Positions 1 through 6,604 of a stretch of 7,497 nucleotides of DNA are shown here, piece by piece. The stretch lies in the NCBI GenBank assembly GCA_019244985.1, contig JAFASB010000237.1, positions 1-7,497 on the forward strand, read 5' to 3'. The notes under the pieces are model-generated. The model was not told where the DNA came from and ran no database searches. It saw only the letters and a list, made by a program, of their open reading frames with translations. Position numbers and translations under genes: made by a program. How positions within the stretch are numbered: position 1 is the stretch's first letter; the number at the start of each line of letters is the position of its first letter. The DNA comes from Acidimicrobiia bacterium (lineage in GTDB: Bacteria > Actinomycetota > Acidimicrobiia > Acidimicrobiales > AC-14).

Positions 1-1056
1 TACGTCCGCAGGAAGCTCGACCAGATCCCGCGGATCGCAGTCTCGGGACTGCAACCGGTGGGCGCGACCGACCCCCAGAACATCCTCGTCGTGGGCTCGG
101 ACAGCCGGGCCAACGAGAGTGCGGCGGCAGCCCAGCACTTCGGCAGCGCGGCGGATGTCTCCGGCCAGCGCAGCGACACGATCGTGCTCATCCACGTCGA
201 CCCCCGAACGTCGAAGGCGGCGATGCTGTCGATCCCGCGGGACACCTTCGTCCCCATCGCGGGAACGGCCTCGTCGAACCGGATCAACGCCGCCTTCGAC
301 GCCGGGCCGGGCGCGTTGGTTGCGACTATCGCCCAGGACTTCCGCATCACGATCAACCGCTACATGCAGGAGGACTTCGGCGGTCTGCAGGGCCTCACCG
401 ACGCGGTCGGCGGTGTCTGCATGAACTTCCCGTACCCGGTGCGCGACAGTTCGCCGACAGGTACAGGATCGGAGACCGGGCTGAGCATTCCCGCCGCCGG
501 ACCGCACGTCCTCGACGGAACCGAGGCACTGGCCTTCGTGCGGAGCCGCTACTACCAGTACTTCACCAACGGCAGGTGGCACCCCGAGGGCACGGGTGAC
601 ATCGGCCGCATCGAACGCCAGCACGAATTCGTCAGGGCCCTCGCCTCCAAGGCCGTCCACTCGGCACGCAACCCGTTCAAGGGATTCCGAGTGCTCGACC
701 GGGTCGTGAAGACGGTGACCGTCGACTCCACGTTCTCCAGCTCCGACATGATGCGGTTGGCCGTCAAGCTGCGGTCGTTCCGCCCTGGCGACGTGCCGAG
801 CTTCACGCTCCCGTACAACGCCGTCAACGGCTACGGCGGGTTCGGCGACGTGCTCCTTCCGATTGCCGCCCAGGACCGTCAGGTCATCGATGCATGGCAG
901 AACTACGGAGCCCCCGGCGCCGAACAGCCGCCGCCGACATCGTCGCCGGCGACCTCCGCGCCGAGGACTCGGAGCCCAGGCCGGACCGCAACGACGTCAC
1001 CGCCGACCACACCGACGAGCGCACCGCACGCGGCGTGGGACCCCACCGCGTGCTAG
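1..1056 (+). CDS. LCP (LytR-CpsA-Psr) family cell-envelope glycopolymer transferase, 5' end outside window
   Basis: The frame is open from base 1 and ends at TAG 1054-1056, giving 351 visible residues; the N-terminal part, normally a cytoplasmic tail and one membrane helix, lies upstream. LCP enzymes work on the outer face of the membrane and move lipid-linked glycopolymers onto peptidoglycan. The LCP domain is clear (visible-residue numbering): NILVVGSDSR at 27-36, RSDTIVL at 57-63, SIPRD at 78-82 with the conserved Arg80/Asp81, NRINAAF at 93-99, the DFGGLQGLTDAVGGV block at 125-139, and LDGTEALAFVRSR followed by GDIGRIERQHEF (about 171-210) with the conserved arginines. From about residue 306 the protein becomes a Pro/Ser/Thr-rich tail ending AWDPTAC, with no recognisable LytR_C domain. 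The GTG at 58 is internal, because the residues before it (YVRRKLDQIPRI...) read as normal LCP sequence. The acylase gene starts 20 nt downstream, so co-transcription is likely. The polymer attached cannot be told from sequence. Confidence 0.93.
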   Translation, partial: YVRRKLDQIPRIAVSGLQPVGATDPQNILVVGSDSRANESAAAAQHFGSAADVSGQRSDTIVLIHVDPRTSKAAMLSIPRDTFVPIAGTASSNRINAAFDAGPGALVATIAQDFRITINRYMQEDFGGLQGLTDAVGGVCMNFPYPVRDSSPTGTGSETGLSIPAAGPHVLDGTEALAFVRSRYYQYFTNGRWHPEGTGDIGRIERQHEFVRALASKAVHSARNPFKGFRVLDRVVKTVTVDSTFSSSDMMRLAVKLRSFRPGDVPSFTLPYNAVNGYGGFGDVLLPIAAQDRQVIDAWQNYGAPGAEQPPPTSSPATSAPRTRSPGRTATTSPPTTPTSAPHAAWDPTAC

Positions 1057-1076
1057 GCCGATTTCGGGGATCGCCT

Positions 1077-1178
1077 ATGCGACGGGAAAGGTTCGGGGGT
1101 CGGCGAGTGGTTGTCGCCGCCGCTCTCGCGCTCGGACTCGGCGCCGCGCCGTTGGCGACCGCTCCCAAGGCGACGGCC
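1077..1178 (+). other. Signal peptide of the acylase
   Basis: Residues 1-34 of the acylase: an arginine-rich n-region, a hydrophobic Val/Ala/Leu core (11-29) and an A-T-A site before Asp35. The pair RR at 9-10 followed by VVVAAA is compatible with a Tat signal but lacks the full S-R-R-x-F-L-K pattern, so Sec export is equally possible. It implies that the Ntn domain matures outside the membrane. Confidence 0.8.
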
Positions 1179-4043
1179 GATGGCGGGCCCGTGCCGCCGC
1201 CGACGTACCAAGCGGGCGACTACGCCCAGGGCAACGCCCTGTCGATCCTGCCCGCCGGTGAGAACGGTCTCGTGACCGTGGCCCAGGCCTTGGCGTTCGA
1301 GGCCAACGGAACACGACCGCCGGCCAGCAACGACCAGCTGGCGAAGTACGCCAACCTGCTCTACGCGCCGGCCAACCTCGACGACAGCCAGTTGGGCAAC
1401 TACTACGACGACGAGTCTTTCGGCATTCCGCCGGGCAGCGTGACGCGCGTCGAGACTCCGTCGAGCTCGGTCCCGGTGACGATCTACCGCGACACCCACG
1501 ACGTGCCGCACATCTACTCGTCGACCCGCGCCGGCGCCGGGTTCGGGATCGGCTACGCCCAAGCCGAAGACCGACTGTTCTTCATGGACGTGCTCCGTCA
1601 TTACGGCCAGGGCACGCTCAGCAGCTTCTTGGGCCCGTCGTGCCCGTGGGAGCGCATGGACCACGACCAGCTGCTGTCAGCGCCGTACACCCAGGCGCAG
1701 GCCCAGGCGCAGCTCGACGCCATGCCCCAGGAGTTCGGCGCCAAAGGTCAGCACCTCGTCGAACTCCTGAATGCGTACAGCGCAGGAGTGAACGCCTTCA
1801 TCAAGGCCGCCACGACGGACCCGTCGCTCCTCCCGGCCGACTACGCAGCGCCGGCCGCGCCGCCGGCACCCTGGCAACCGACCGACAGCATCTACGTCGC
1901 GGCGGTGATCGGCGGCAGGCTCGGCACGGGGGGCGGCAACGAAGTCGGCAACGCCGCCCTGCTCCAGTACCTGCAGGGCCACATGGGTGCCGCTGCGGGC
2001 AAGGCGGCGTTCGCCGACTTCAAGGAGCAGAACGATGCCGACGCCCCGACCGCGATCGATCGACAGTTCCCCTACGAGATCCCGGGTGCGGTCGACCCGT
2101 CGACGACGGCCATCCCCGACGATGCAGCGGCGCCACTGACCGGCGGCCCGACCGAGACCACGCCGAACTGCGACCTCAACCCGCCGAGCGTTCCTGGCGT
2201 CAACGCCGCGCAGGCCCTCCTCCGGCTGCCCCACGACCTGAGCAACGCCCTGGTGGTCGACGCCGCCCACTCGGCTGGCGGACACCCGATCGCAGTGTTC
2301 GGCCCGCAAGTGGGGTACTTCGCTCCACAGGTCCTGGCACTCGAGGACGTCCATGCGCCCGGCTACCAGGCGGAGGGTGCGTCGATCCCCGGCACCGGTC
2401 TCGTCGAGCTTGGCCGCGGCGTCGACTTCGCGTGGTCGGCGACGTCGGCTGGTAGCGACATCGTGGACCAACGGCTCGAGCTCGTGTGCAATCCGAATGG
2501 CGGGGCGCCGCAGGCGGAGGGAGCGTCGTACCTCTTCAACGGCCAGTGCCTGCCGATGCAGAAAGAGACGTTCACCGAGGTCGGGGTGCCCAAGGCCGGC
2601 GGCCAGGGCGCGCCCGCCGTGATCACCCACACCATCTATCTGACCCGCCACGGCGTCGTGCAGGGATGGACGACCGCCCAGGGCAAGCCCGTCGCGGTCG
2701 TCAGCCAGCGGTCCACGTTCAACCACGAGCTCGACTCCGGGATCGGCTTCGCCGACTGGGCCGACCCGGCCGTCACCCACGACGCCACCTCGTGGCTCGC
2801 GGGTGCCGCCGAGATCTACTACACGTTCAACTGGCTCTACGTCGACACACGCGACATCGCCGAGTTCACCAGCGGCCTCGACCCCATCCGTCCCGCCAAC
2901 GTCGACCCCAATCTCCCGACGTGGGGCACGGGCAACGCGGAATGGCAGGGATGGCTCGCTCCCCAGGACCACGCCCACGAGATCGATCCCCCGTCCGGGA
3001 TGCTCGTCAGCTGGAACCAGAAGCCGGCGCCAGGGTTCTCGGCGTCAGACGCCACGTACAGCTACGGGCCTCTTTACCGGTCGATGACGTTGGTGGAGGA
3101 ACTGCGGTACCAGCTGGCCGTGCACGGCGGCAAGCTGACCCGCGCCAACGTCGTCAGTGCCATGCAGGTCGGCGCGGCGGCCGACTTCGACGGCCGCGAG
3201 CTCGTCCCCGAGCTCGCCTCGTACCTGCGCGGCGTGACGCTGCCGCCGACCGACAGTGCGATGCTCGCCCAGCTCGAGTCGTGGGCCGCGGGCGGCGCCC
3301 TTCGCCGCCGCGCCAATCCCGGCGACGCGCAATATGCCGACGCGGCAGCCGTCGCCATCATGGACGAGCTCGAGCCCCGCCTTATCCGGGCCTTCTTCGA
3401 TCCGATCTTCGCAGCAGGCGGGGTCGGCAGCTACGCAGGCGCGGACGACAGCTACCGGGTCGTGCCGATGGAGTGGGTCAACACTCCGAACAACGACGGC
3501 GGTCGGCTCGGCAGCGCCTACGACGACTCCGGATGGGCGGGCCACGAGCTGCGGCTGTTGCGTGAGCTCCAGCACAAGCCAGTCGGCCAACCGTTCTCGA
3601 CGGGAGCGGCCGCCGCCGTCTGCGGTCCGCAGGGCATGAGCGATTGCCTCGCCCAGGTGGTCAACGCTCTCAACGCGACGTACACCGCGATGGTCGCAGC
3701 CAACGGCGGATCCACAAACGTCGGCGCGTGGACCAACGACACCGCCACCCACACCGCCGGTCAGGCCATGCCGGCGTTCGACGACATCGGATTCCAGGCC
3801 GTCGGGTTGGTCGGACAGCCCAACATCGACTGGCAGAACCGGCCCACCTTCCAGCAGGTGGTGACGTTCCCGACCGGACGGGTGGCCGCGCTCGCCGCAA
3901 GTCCGCCGCGCGCCGCTCCGGCGCCCGCGGTGGTCGGGCGCCTGGCGACCACCGGAGCTCCGCGTGACACGGCCATTACGGGGATGCTGCTGGTCCTGGG
4001 TGCTGCCGCCCTGCTCGCCTTGCGCCGCCGAGCCCGGCTCTAG
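1077..4043 (+). CDS. Secreted penicillin G acylase-family Ntn hydrolase with LATTG wall-sorting signal
   Basis: A 988-residue precursor of the penicillin acylase family (amide hydrolases that self-cleave to expose an N-terminal Ser). I chose ATG 1077 because a signal peptide begins there (basic MRRERFGGRR, hydrophobic 11-29, likely cleavage after ATA at 34; a Tat route is possible) and GGGGA lies 6 nt upstream; in-frame sequence before it only shadows the LCP gene. The alpha part has IYRDTHDVPHI (about 136-146) and GYAQAEDR (159-166). The beta part should begin at Ser389 (SNALVV); GPQVGYFAP follows at beta 21-29, Ala458 in SATSAG matches the E. coli PGA oxyanion Ala B69, and Asn647 in SWNQKP matches Asn B241. 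This GPQ pattern resembles PGA more than the NDPH-type acylases. Several Cys are spread through it and could form disulfides outside the cell. LATTG at 956-960, a hydrophobic stretch and RRRARL form a C-terminal sorting signal. The real substrate is unknown; the family also includes lactone and lipopeptide acylases. Confidence 0.93.
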   Translation: MRRERFGGRRVVVAAALALGLGAAPLATAPKATADGGPVPPPTYQAGDYAQGNALSILPAGENGLVTVAQALAFEANGTRPPASNDQLAKYANLLYAPANLDDSQLGNYYDDESFGIPPGSVTRVETPSSSVPVTIYRDTHDVPHIYSSTRAGAGFGIGYAQAEDRLFFMDVLRHYGQGTLSSFLGPSCPWERMDHDQLLSAPYTQAQAQAQLDAMPQEFGAKGQHLVELLNAYSAGVNAFIKAATTDPSLLPADYAAPAAPPAPWQPTDSIYVAAVIGGRLGTGGGNEVGNAALLQYLQGHMGAAAGKAAFADFKEQNDADAPTAIDRQFPYEIPGAVDPSTTAIPDDAAAPLTGGPTETTPNCDLNPPSVPGVNAAQALLRLPHDLSNALVVDAAHSAGGHPIAVFGPQVGYFAPQVLALEDVHAPGYQAEGASIPGTGLVELGRGVDFAWSATSAGSDIVDQRLELVCNPNGGAPQAEGASYLFNGQCLPMQKETFTEVGVPKAGGQGAPAVITHTIYLTRHGVVQGWTTAQGKPVAVVSQRSTFNHELDSGIGFADWADPAVTHDATSWLAGAAEIYYTFNWLYVDTRDIAEFTSGLDPIRPANVDPNLPTWGTGNAEWQGWLAPQDHAHEIDPPSGMLVSWNQKPAPGFSASDATYSYGPLYRSMTLVEELRYQLAVHGGKLTRANVVSAMQVGAAADFDGRELVPELASYLRGVTLPPTDSAMLAQLESWAAGGALRRRANPGDAQYADAAAVAIMDELEPRLIRAFFDPIFAAGGVGSYAGADDSYRVVPMEWVNTPNNDGGRLGSAYDDSGWAGHELRLLRELQHKPVGQPFSTGAAAAVCGPQGMSDCLAQVVNALNATYTAMVAANGGSTNVGAWTNDTATHTAGQAMPAFDDIGFQAVGLVGQPNIDWQNRPTFQQVVTFPTGRVAALAASPPRAAPAPAVVGRLATTGAPRDTAITGMLLVLGAAALLALRRRARL
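2241..2243 (+). other. Predicted nucleophile codon (Ser389) and autoprocessing point of the acylase
   Basis: The codon AGC encodes the Ser of HDL|SNALVV. In this family the precursor cuts itself just before this Ser, which then acts as the N-terminal nucleophile of the beta chain. The preceding region (about 355-388, Pro/Thr/Asn-rich) is in the place of the linker peptide. The assignment rests on the match to the PGA beta-chain start SNMWVIG, as I remember it. Confidence 0.82.
3942..4040 (+). other. C-terminal cell-wall sorting signal (LATTG, hydrophobic segment, basic tail)
   Basis: Acylase residues 956-988: LATTG (codons 3942-3956), a short linker, a hydrophobic run TGMLLVLGAAALLAL, and the charged end RRRARL. 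This is the three-part layout of a sortase substrate. The pentapeptide fits LAxTG, the pattern favoured by class E sortases of high-GC actinobacteria, rather than the classic LPxTG. The predicted outcome is cleavage between Thr959 and Gly960 and covalent attachment to peptidoglycan. No sortase gene is in the window. A plain C-terminal membrane anchor is the alternative. Confidence 0.8.
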
Positions 4044-4046
4044 GAT
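4041..4046 (+). promoter_or_regulatory. Candidate -10 box TAGGAT overlapping the acylase stop codon
   Basis: TAGGAT fits the actinobacterial TANNNT -10 pattern and stands 6 nt before GTG 4053, the spacing expected if transcription starts at the first base of the start codon. Its TAG is also the acylase stop codon (4041-4043). A loose TTGCGC lies at 4020-4025, with a spacer of only 15 nt. The same bases contain AGGA (4042-4045), 7 nt before GTG, which could instead be a ribosome binding site for coupled translation from an operon mRNA. Both roles are possible. Confidence 0.5.
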
Positions 4047-4052
4047 CCGCCC

Positions 4053-5255
4053 GTGCCCGGACCCATGGAAGGCATTCGGGTCGTCGAGGTCGGCATGTGG
4101 GTCGCGGGGCCTGCGGCGTCGGCGGTGCTCGGCGACTGGGGAGCCAACGTCATCAAGATCGAGCCGCCCGAGGGCGATCCCTTCCGCGGTCTCATCTCGT
4201 CATTCGGGGCCGACGGCTCCAGCCCGCCGTTCGAGCTCGACAACCGCAACAAGCGCAGCGTCGCTCTCAACCTCTCGAGTCCCGAGGGCCGTCGCATCGC
4301 CGCCCAGTTGGTCGACCAAGCGGACGTGTTCGTCACCAACGCCCGCCCTTCGGCCCTCGAACGCGCCGGCCTCGACTACGCCACCCTCTCGGAGCGCAAC
4401 CCACGCCTCGTCTACGCAAGCGTCAGCGGGTACGGGGTCGACGGCGAAGACCGGGATCGAGCGGCCTACGACATCGGTGCCTTCTGGGCCCGCGCCGGCG
4501 TGGCGGCGACGCTGACGCCTGACGGCACCGACCTTCCCTATCAGCGTGGCGGCATGGGCGATCACATGGCGGGCATGGCCGCCGCCGGCGCCGTCGCCGC
4601 CGCTCTGCTCGCCCGCGAGCGCACCGGCAAAGGGCAGCTGGTATCGACATCACTGCTGCGCATCGGCATGTACATGATCGGGTGGGACATCAGCATGTCG
4701 CTGCGCCTCGGGATCCCCGCCGTGCCGATGACCGTGAAGGCCCCGCCCAATCCGCTGATCAACGCGTACACGGCCGCAGACGGCCGGCGTTTCTGGTTGC
4801 TCGGGCTACAGGCCGATCGCCACTGGCCCGACGTCCTGCGGGCGATCGAGAGGCCGGCCTGGGCCGACGACCCGCGGTTCAACTCCATCCAGGTCCGGTG
4901 GCAGAACTCCGCGGAGTTGGTGCAGGAGCTGAACGCAGTGTTCGCGACCAAGCCGCTCGACGAGTGGGCAAAGATCTTCGACCGCGAGGACGTGTGGTGG
5001 GCGCCCGTGCAGGACGCCCTCGAGACCGTCAGCGATCCGCAGGCCCGGGCCGCCGGTGGCTTCGTCGACGTTCCATCAGCCGACGGCGGCGCCCCCGTAC
5101 TCGGCGTCGCCTCGCCTGCTGATTTCCACGGCACCCCATGGGCCCCGCGCTCGGGCCCGCCAGAGTTCTCCCAGCACACCGAAGAGGTGCTCCTCGAGCT
5201 CGGCTACGACTGGGACAACATCATCCAGCTCAAGGACGCCGGCGCCATCCCCTAG
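4053..5255 (+). CDS. CaiB/BaiF class III CoA-transferase family protein
   Basis: A 400-residue protein, the usual length for this family, which moves CoA between carboxylic acids through an Asp-acyl intermediate; the family also includes alpha-methylacyl-CoA racemases. The N-terminal block MEGIRVVEVGMWVAGP, then GDWGANVIKIEPPEGDPFR (28-46), NRNKRSVALNL (64-74), and NPRLVYASVSGYG (116-128) are family hallmarks. Asp170 in GGMGDHMAG is the expected catalytic Asp, almost exactly where formyl-CoA transferase has Asp169. There is no signal or membrane segment, so it is cytoplasmic. I prefer GTG 4053 to ATG 4065: both AGGA and TAGGAT sit at suitable distances from the GTG, and neither suits the ATG. 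It begins 9 nt after the acylase stop and converges on an acyl-CoA dehydrogenase, which suggests acyl-CoA catabolism, but the CoA donor and acceptor cannot be read from sequence. Confidence 0.93.
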   Translation: MPGPMEGIRVVEVGMWVAGPAASAVLGDWGANVIKIEPPEGDPFRGLISSFGADGSSPPFELDNRNKRSVALNLSSPEGRRIAAQLVDQADVFVTNARPSALERAGLDYATLSERNPRLVYASVSGYGVDGEDRDRAAYDIGAFWARAGVAATLTPDGTDLPYQRGGMGDHMAGMAAAGAVAAALLARERTGKGQLVSTSLLRIGMYMIGWDISMSLRLGIPAVPMTVKAPPNPLINAYTAADGRRFWLLGLQADRHWPDVLRAIERPAWADDPRFNSIQVRWQNSAELVQELNAVFATKPLDEWAKIFDREDVWWAPVQDALETVSDPQARAAGGFVDVPSADGGAPVLGVASPADFHGTPWAPRSGPPEFSQHTEEVLLELGYDWDNIIQLKDAGAIP

Positions 5256-5268
5256 CTCGTTCTTGCGC

Positions 5269-5297
5269 TGGATAACCGGCATATAGCCGGTTATCCA
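5269..5297. terminator. Perfect 12-bp hairpin between convergent genes, likely bidirectional terminator
   Basis: TGGATAACCGGC (5269-5280), loop ATATA (5281-5285), GCCGGTTATCCA (5286-5297): a perfect 12-bp inverted repeat in the 55-nt gap between the stops of the CoA-transferase (5255) and the acyl-CoA dehydrogenase (5311). Its place fits a shared terminator. Neither side has a T-run, so it would be a U-tract-less type. A protein-binding palindrome is the less likely alternative. Confidence 0.75.
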
Positions 5298-5310
5298 CCC
5301 CGAGAATGAA

Positions 5311-6561
5311 TCAGTTGCTGCGGGGGATGTCCTTCCAGGGGATGTCCCGGTCGACCGACGGTTCCTTGGGGAGGCCGAGGACACGCTCGCCGAGGATGTT
5401 GCGCATGATCTCGGAGGTGCCCCCCTCGATGGTGTTCGCCCGGCTGCGAAGGAACCCGCGCACGGAGACCTCCGTTTGCTCGTCGGCGGGCGACCACGCC
5501 ATTGCCTTGGACCCGAGGATCTCCATGGCCAGGTCCTGGAGGCGCTGGTTGTACTCGGCCTGGAAGAGCTTGGTGATCGAACCTTCGGGCCCGGGCTGGT
5601 GACCGGCCTTGCGGGCAGCACTTGACCGCAGGTTGGTCATCTTGATGACCCGGCCCTCGATGGTGGCCTGGGCCAAACGCTGTCGGACGACGGGGTCGGC
5701 GGCCGAGCCGTTGCGCTTGGCCGCGGCGATGATGAGGTCGATCGGACCGCCGCCGACGTTCTGATCGCTCGCGCTGCCGGCGCCGGACAGCGCCGCCCGC
5801 TCGTTCATGAGCGTGGTCGTGGCGACCATCCACCCCTCGCCCTCGGGTCCGAGCCGCATGGTGTCGGGGATGCGGACGTCGGTGAAGAAGACCTCGTTGA
5901 ACTCGGCGTCGCCGGTGATCTGCTTGAGCGGCCTTACCTCGACGCCCGGCGCCTTCATGTCGACGATGAAGTAGCTCAGGCCCTTGTGCTTGGGCTGGTC
6001 GGGGTCGGTGCGGGCGACGAGCAGCCCCCACTTGGCCATGTGGGCGAGCGTCGTCCAGACCTTCTGGCCGTTGACCACCCACTCGTCGCCGTCCTTGACG
6101 GCGCGGGTAGCGAGCGACGCCACGTCGGAGCCGGAACCGGGCTCACTGAACAGTTGGCACCAGATCTCCTCGTGCTTCGCCATCGGCTTGAGCATCCGCT
6201 GCTTCTGCTCGTCGGTGCCCCAGTGCATGATCGTGGGCCCGCCCATGCCGATGCCGATGATGTTGAACGAACGAGGCACCTTCCAGCGGTTGAGCTCCTC
6301 GTTCACGACCTTGGCTTGGCTTCCGCTCAGCCCCAGGAACCCGTACTCGGCCGGCCACGTCGGGGTCGCCCAGCCGGCCTCGCCGAGGCGGGCGCACCAG
6401 TCGTTGAAGTCGACCAGCTCGCGCGCGTTGTGGAGCTTCTCGTCGTCGCCCTCCTCGATGGCCTCGACCCATTGCGGCGGCAGGTTCTCGCGCAGCCACT
6501 CCACGAGCCGCTCCCGCAGCTGGTCGTCGGTCAGGGTCGCAGCAGCTTCGAGGACAGCCAT
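5311..6561 (-). CDS. Acyl-CoA dehydrogenase family flavoprotein
   Basis: A 416-residue cytoplasmic acyl-CoA dehydrogenase; the family oxidises acyl-CoA to the trans-2-enoyl-CoA with FAD and passes electrons to electron-transfer flavoprotein. Seen: an N-terminal helical region with GWATPTWPAEYGFLG (63-77), the substrate/FAD motif QLFSEPGSGSDVASLATRA (136-154), VNGQKVWTT (163-171), and the C-terminal NTIEGGTSEIMRNILGERVLGLP (376-398). The position that carries catalytic Glu in medium-chain enzymes (YEGT) appears to be Gly380 here. Glu254 in LMNERAAL lies where isovaleryl-CoA dehydrogenase has its base, so I infer Glu254 is the catalytic base. The ATG at 6561 has no Shine-Dalgarno but lies 6 nt after TACCCT, consistent with a leaderless mRNA. 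It is convergent with the CoA-transferase and divergent from the lipoprotein. The substrate is unknown; branched, sterol-side-chain or fatty acyl-CoA are all possible. Confidence 0.95.
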   Translation of the reverse strand: MAVLEAAATLTDDQLRERLVEWLRENLPPQWVEAIEEGDDEKLHNARELVDFNDWCARLGEAGWATPTWPAEYGFLGLSGSQAKVVNEELNRWKVPRSFNIIGIGMGGPTIMHWGTDEQKQRMLKPMAKHEEIWCQLFSEPGSGSDVASLATRAVKDGDEWVVNGQKVWTTLAHMAKWGLLVARTDPDQPKHKGLSYFIVDMKAPGVEVRPLKQITGDAEFNEVFFTDVRIPDTMRLGPEGEGWMVATTTLMNERAALSGAGSASDQNVGGGPIDLIIAAAKRNGSAADPVVRQRLAQATIEGRVIKMTNLRSSAARKAGHQPGPEGSITKLFQAEYNQRLQDLAMEILGSKAMAWSPADEQTEVSVRGFLRSRANTIEGGTSEIMRNILGERVLGLPKEPSVDRDIPWKDIPRSN

Positions 6562-6567
6562 GGCTGG

Positions 6568-6573
6568 AGGGTA
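6568..6573 (-). promoter_or_regulatory. Candidate -10 box (TACCCT) for the acyl-CoA dehydrogenase
   Basis: On the minus strand TACCCT lies 6 nt before ATG 6561, so initiation at the A of ATG would give a leaderless transcript. No Shine-Dalgarno precedes this ATG, which agrees. A -35 about 17 nt upstream would fall on the opposite promoter's -10; I see no good -35 consensus there. Confidence 0.55.
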
Positions 6574-6592
6574 CTTCCTGCCTTCTGACAGC

Positions 6593-6598
6593 TACCCT
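6593..6598 (+). promoter_or_regulatory. Candidate -10 box (TACCCT) for the lipoprotein gene
   Basis: TACCCT ends 6 nt before GTG 6605, the mirror image of the box for the divergent gene. This supports GTG 6605 as both transcription and translation start. The CTGACA at 6585-6590 is only 2 nt away and cannot be its -35. Confidence 0.55.
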
Positions 6599-6604
6599 CC
6601 CGGC

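Larger units (their letters stand above)
6566..6600. repeat. 8-bp inverted repeat GGAGGGTA...TACCCTCC with 19-bp spacer
   Basis: GGAGGGTA (6566-6573) and TACCCTCC (6593-6600) are perfect reverse complements inside the 43-bp divergent intergenic region. Each arm contains an outward-facing TACCCT exactly 6 nt from the start codon of its own gene. The symmetry may simply reflect two back-to-back promoters, or it may also be an operator. Confidence 0.7.

Noticed and set aside
58..60. GTG as start of the LCP gene
   Set aside because: The frame is open to base 1, and the residues before the GTG fit LCP sequence, so the gene simply begins outside the window.
894..1076. N-terminal extension of the acylase from ATG 894
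   Set aside because: It overlaps the LCP gene in another frame, has an Arg-rich shadow composition, and would bury the signal peptide that starts at 1077.
1690..1713. CAGGC-type short tandem repeat in the acylase
   Set aside because: It encodes the stretch QAQAQAQ within a helix of the alpha chain; ordinary low complexity with no sign of a functional repeat.
1677..2978. 433-codon antisense open frame inside the acylase
   Set aside because: Arg/Val/Gly-rich with no recognisable motif; a typical shadow of a high-GC gene.
6585..6590. CTGACA as -35 for the lipoprotein promoter
   Set aside because: Only 2 nt separate it from the TACCCT box, far too close.
5984..6604. In-frame extension upstream of the lipoprotein
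   Set aside because: Entirely antisense to or upstream of the well-supported dehydrogenase; the lipoprotein signal begins only at GTG 6605.
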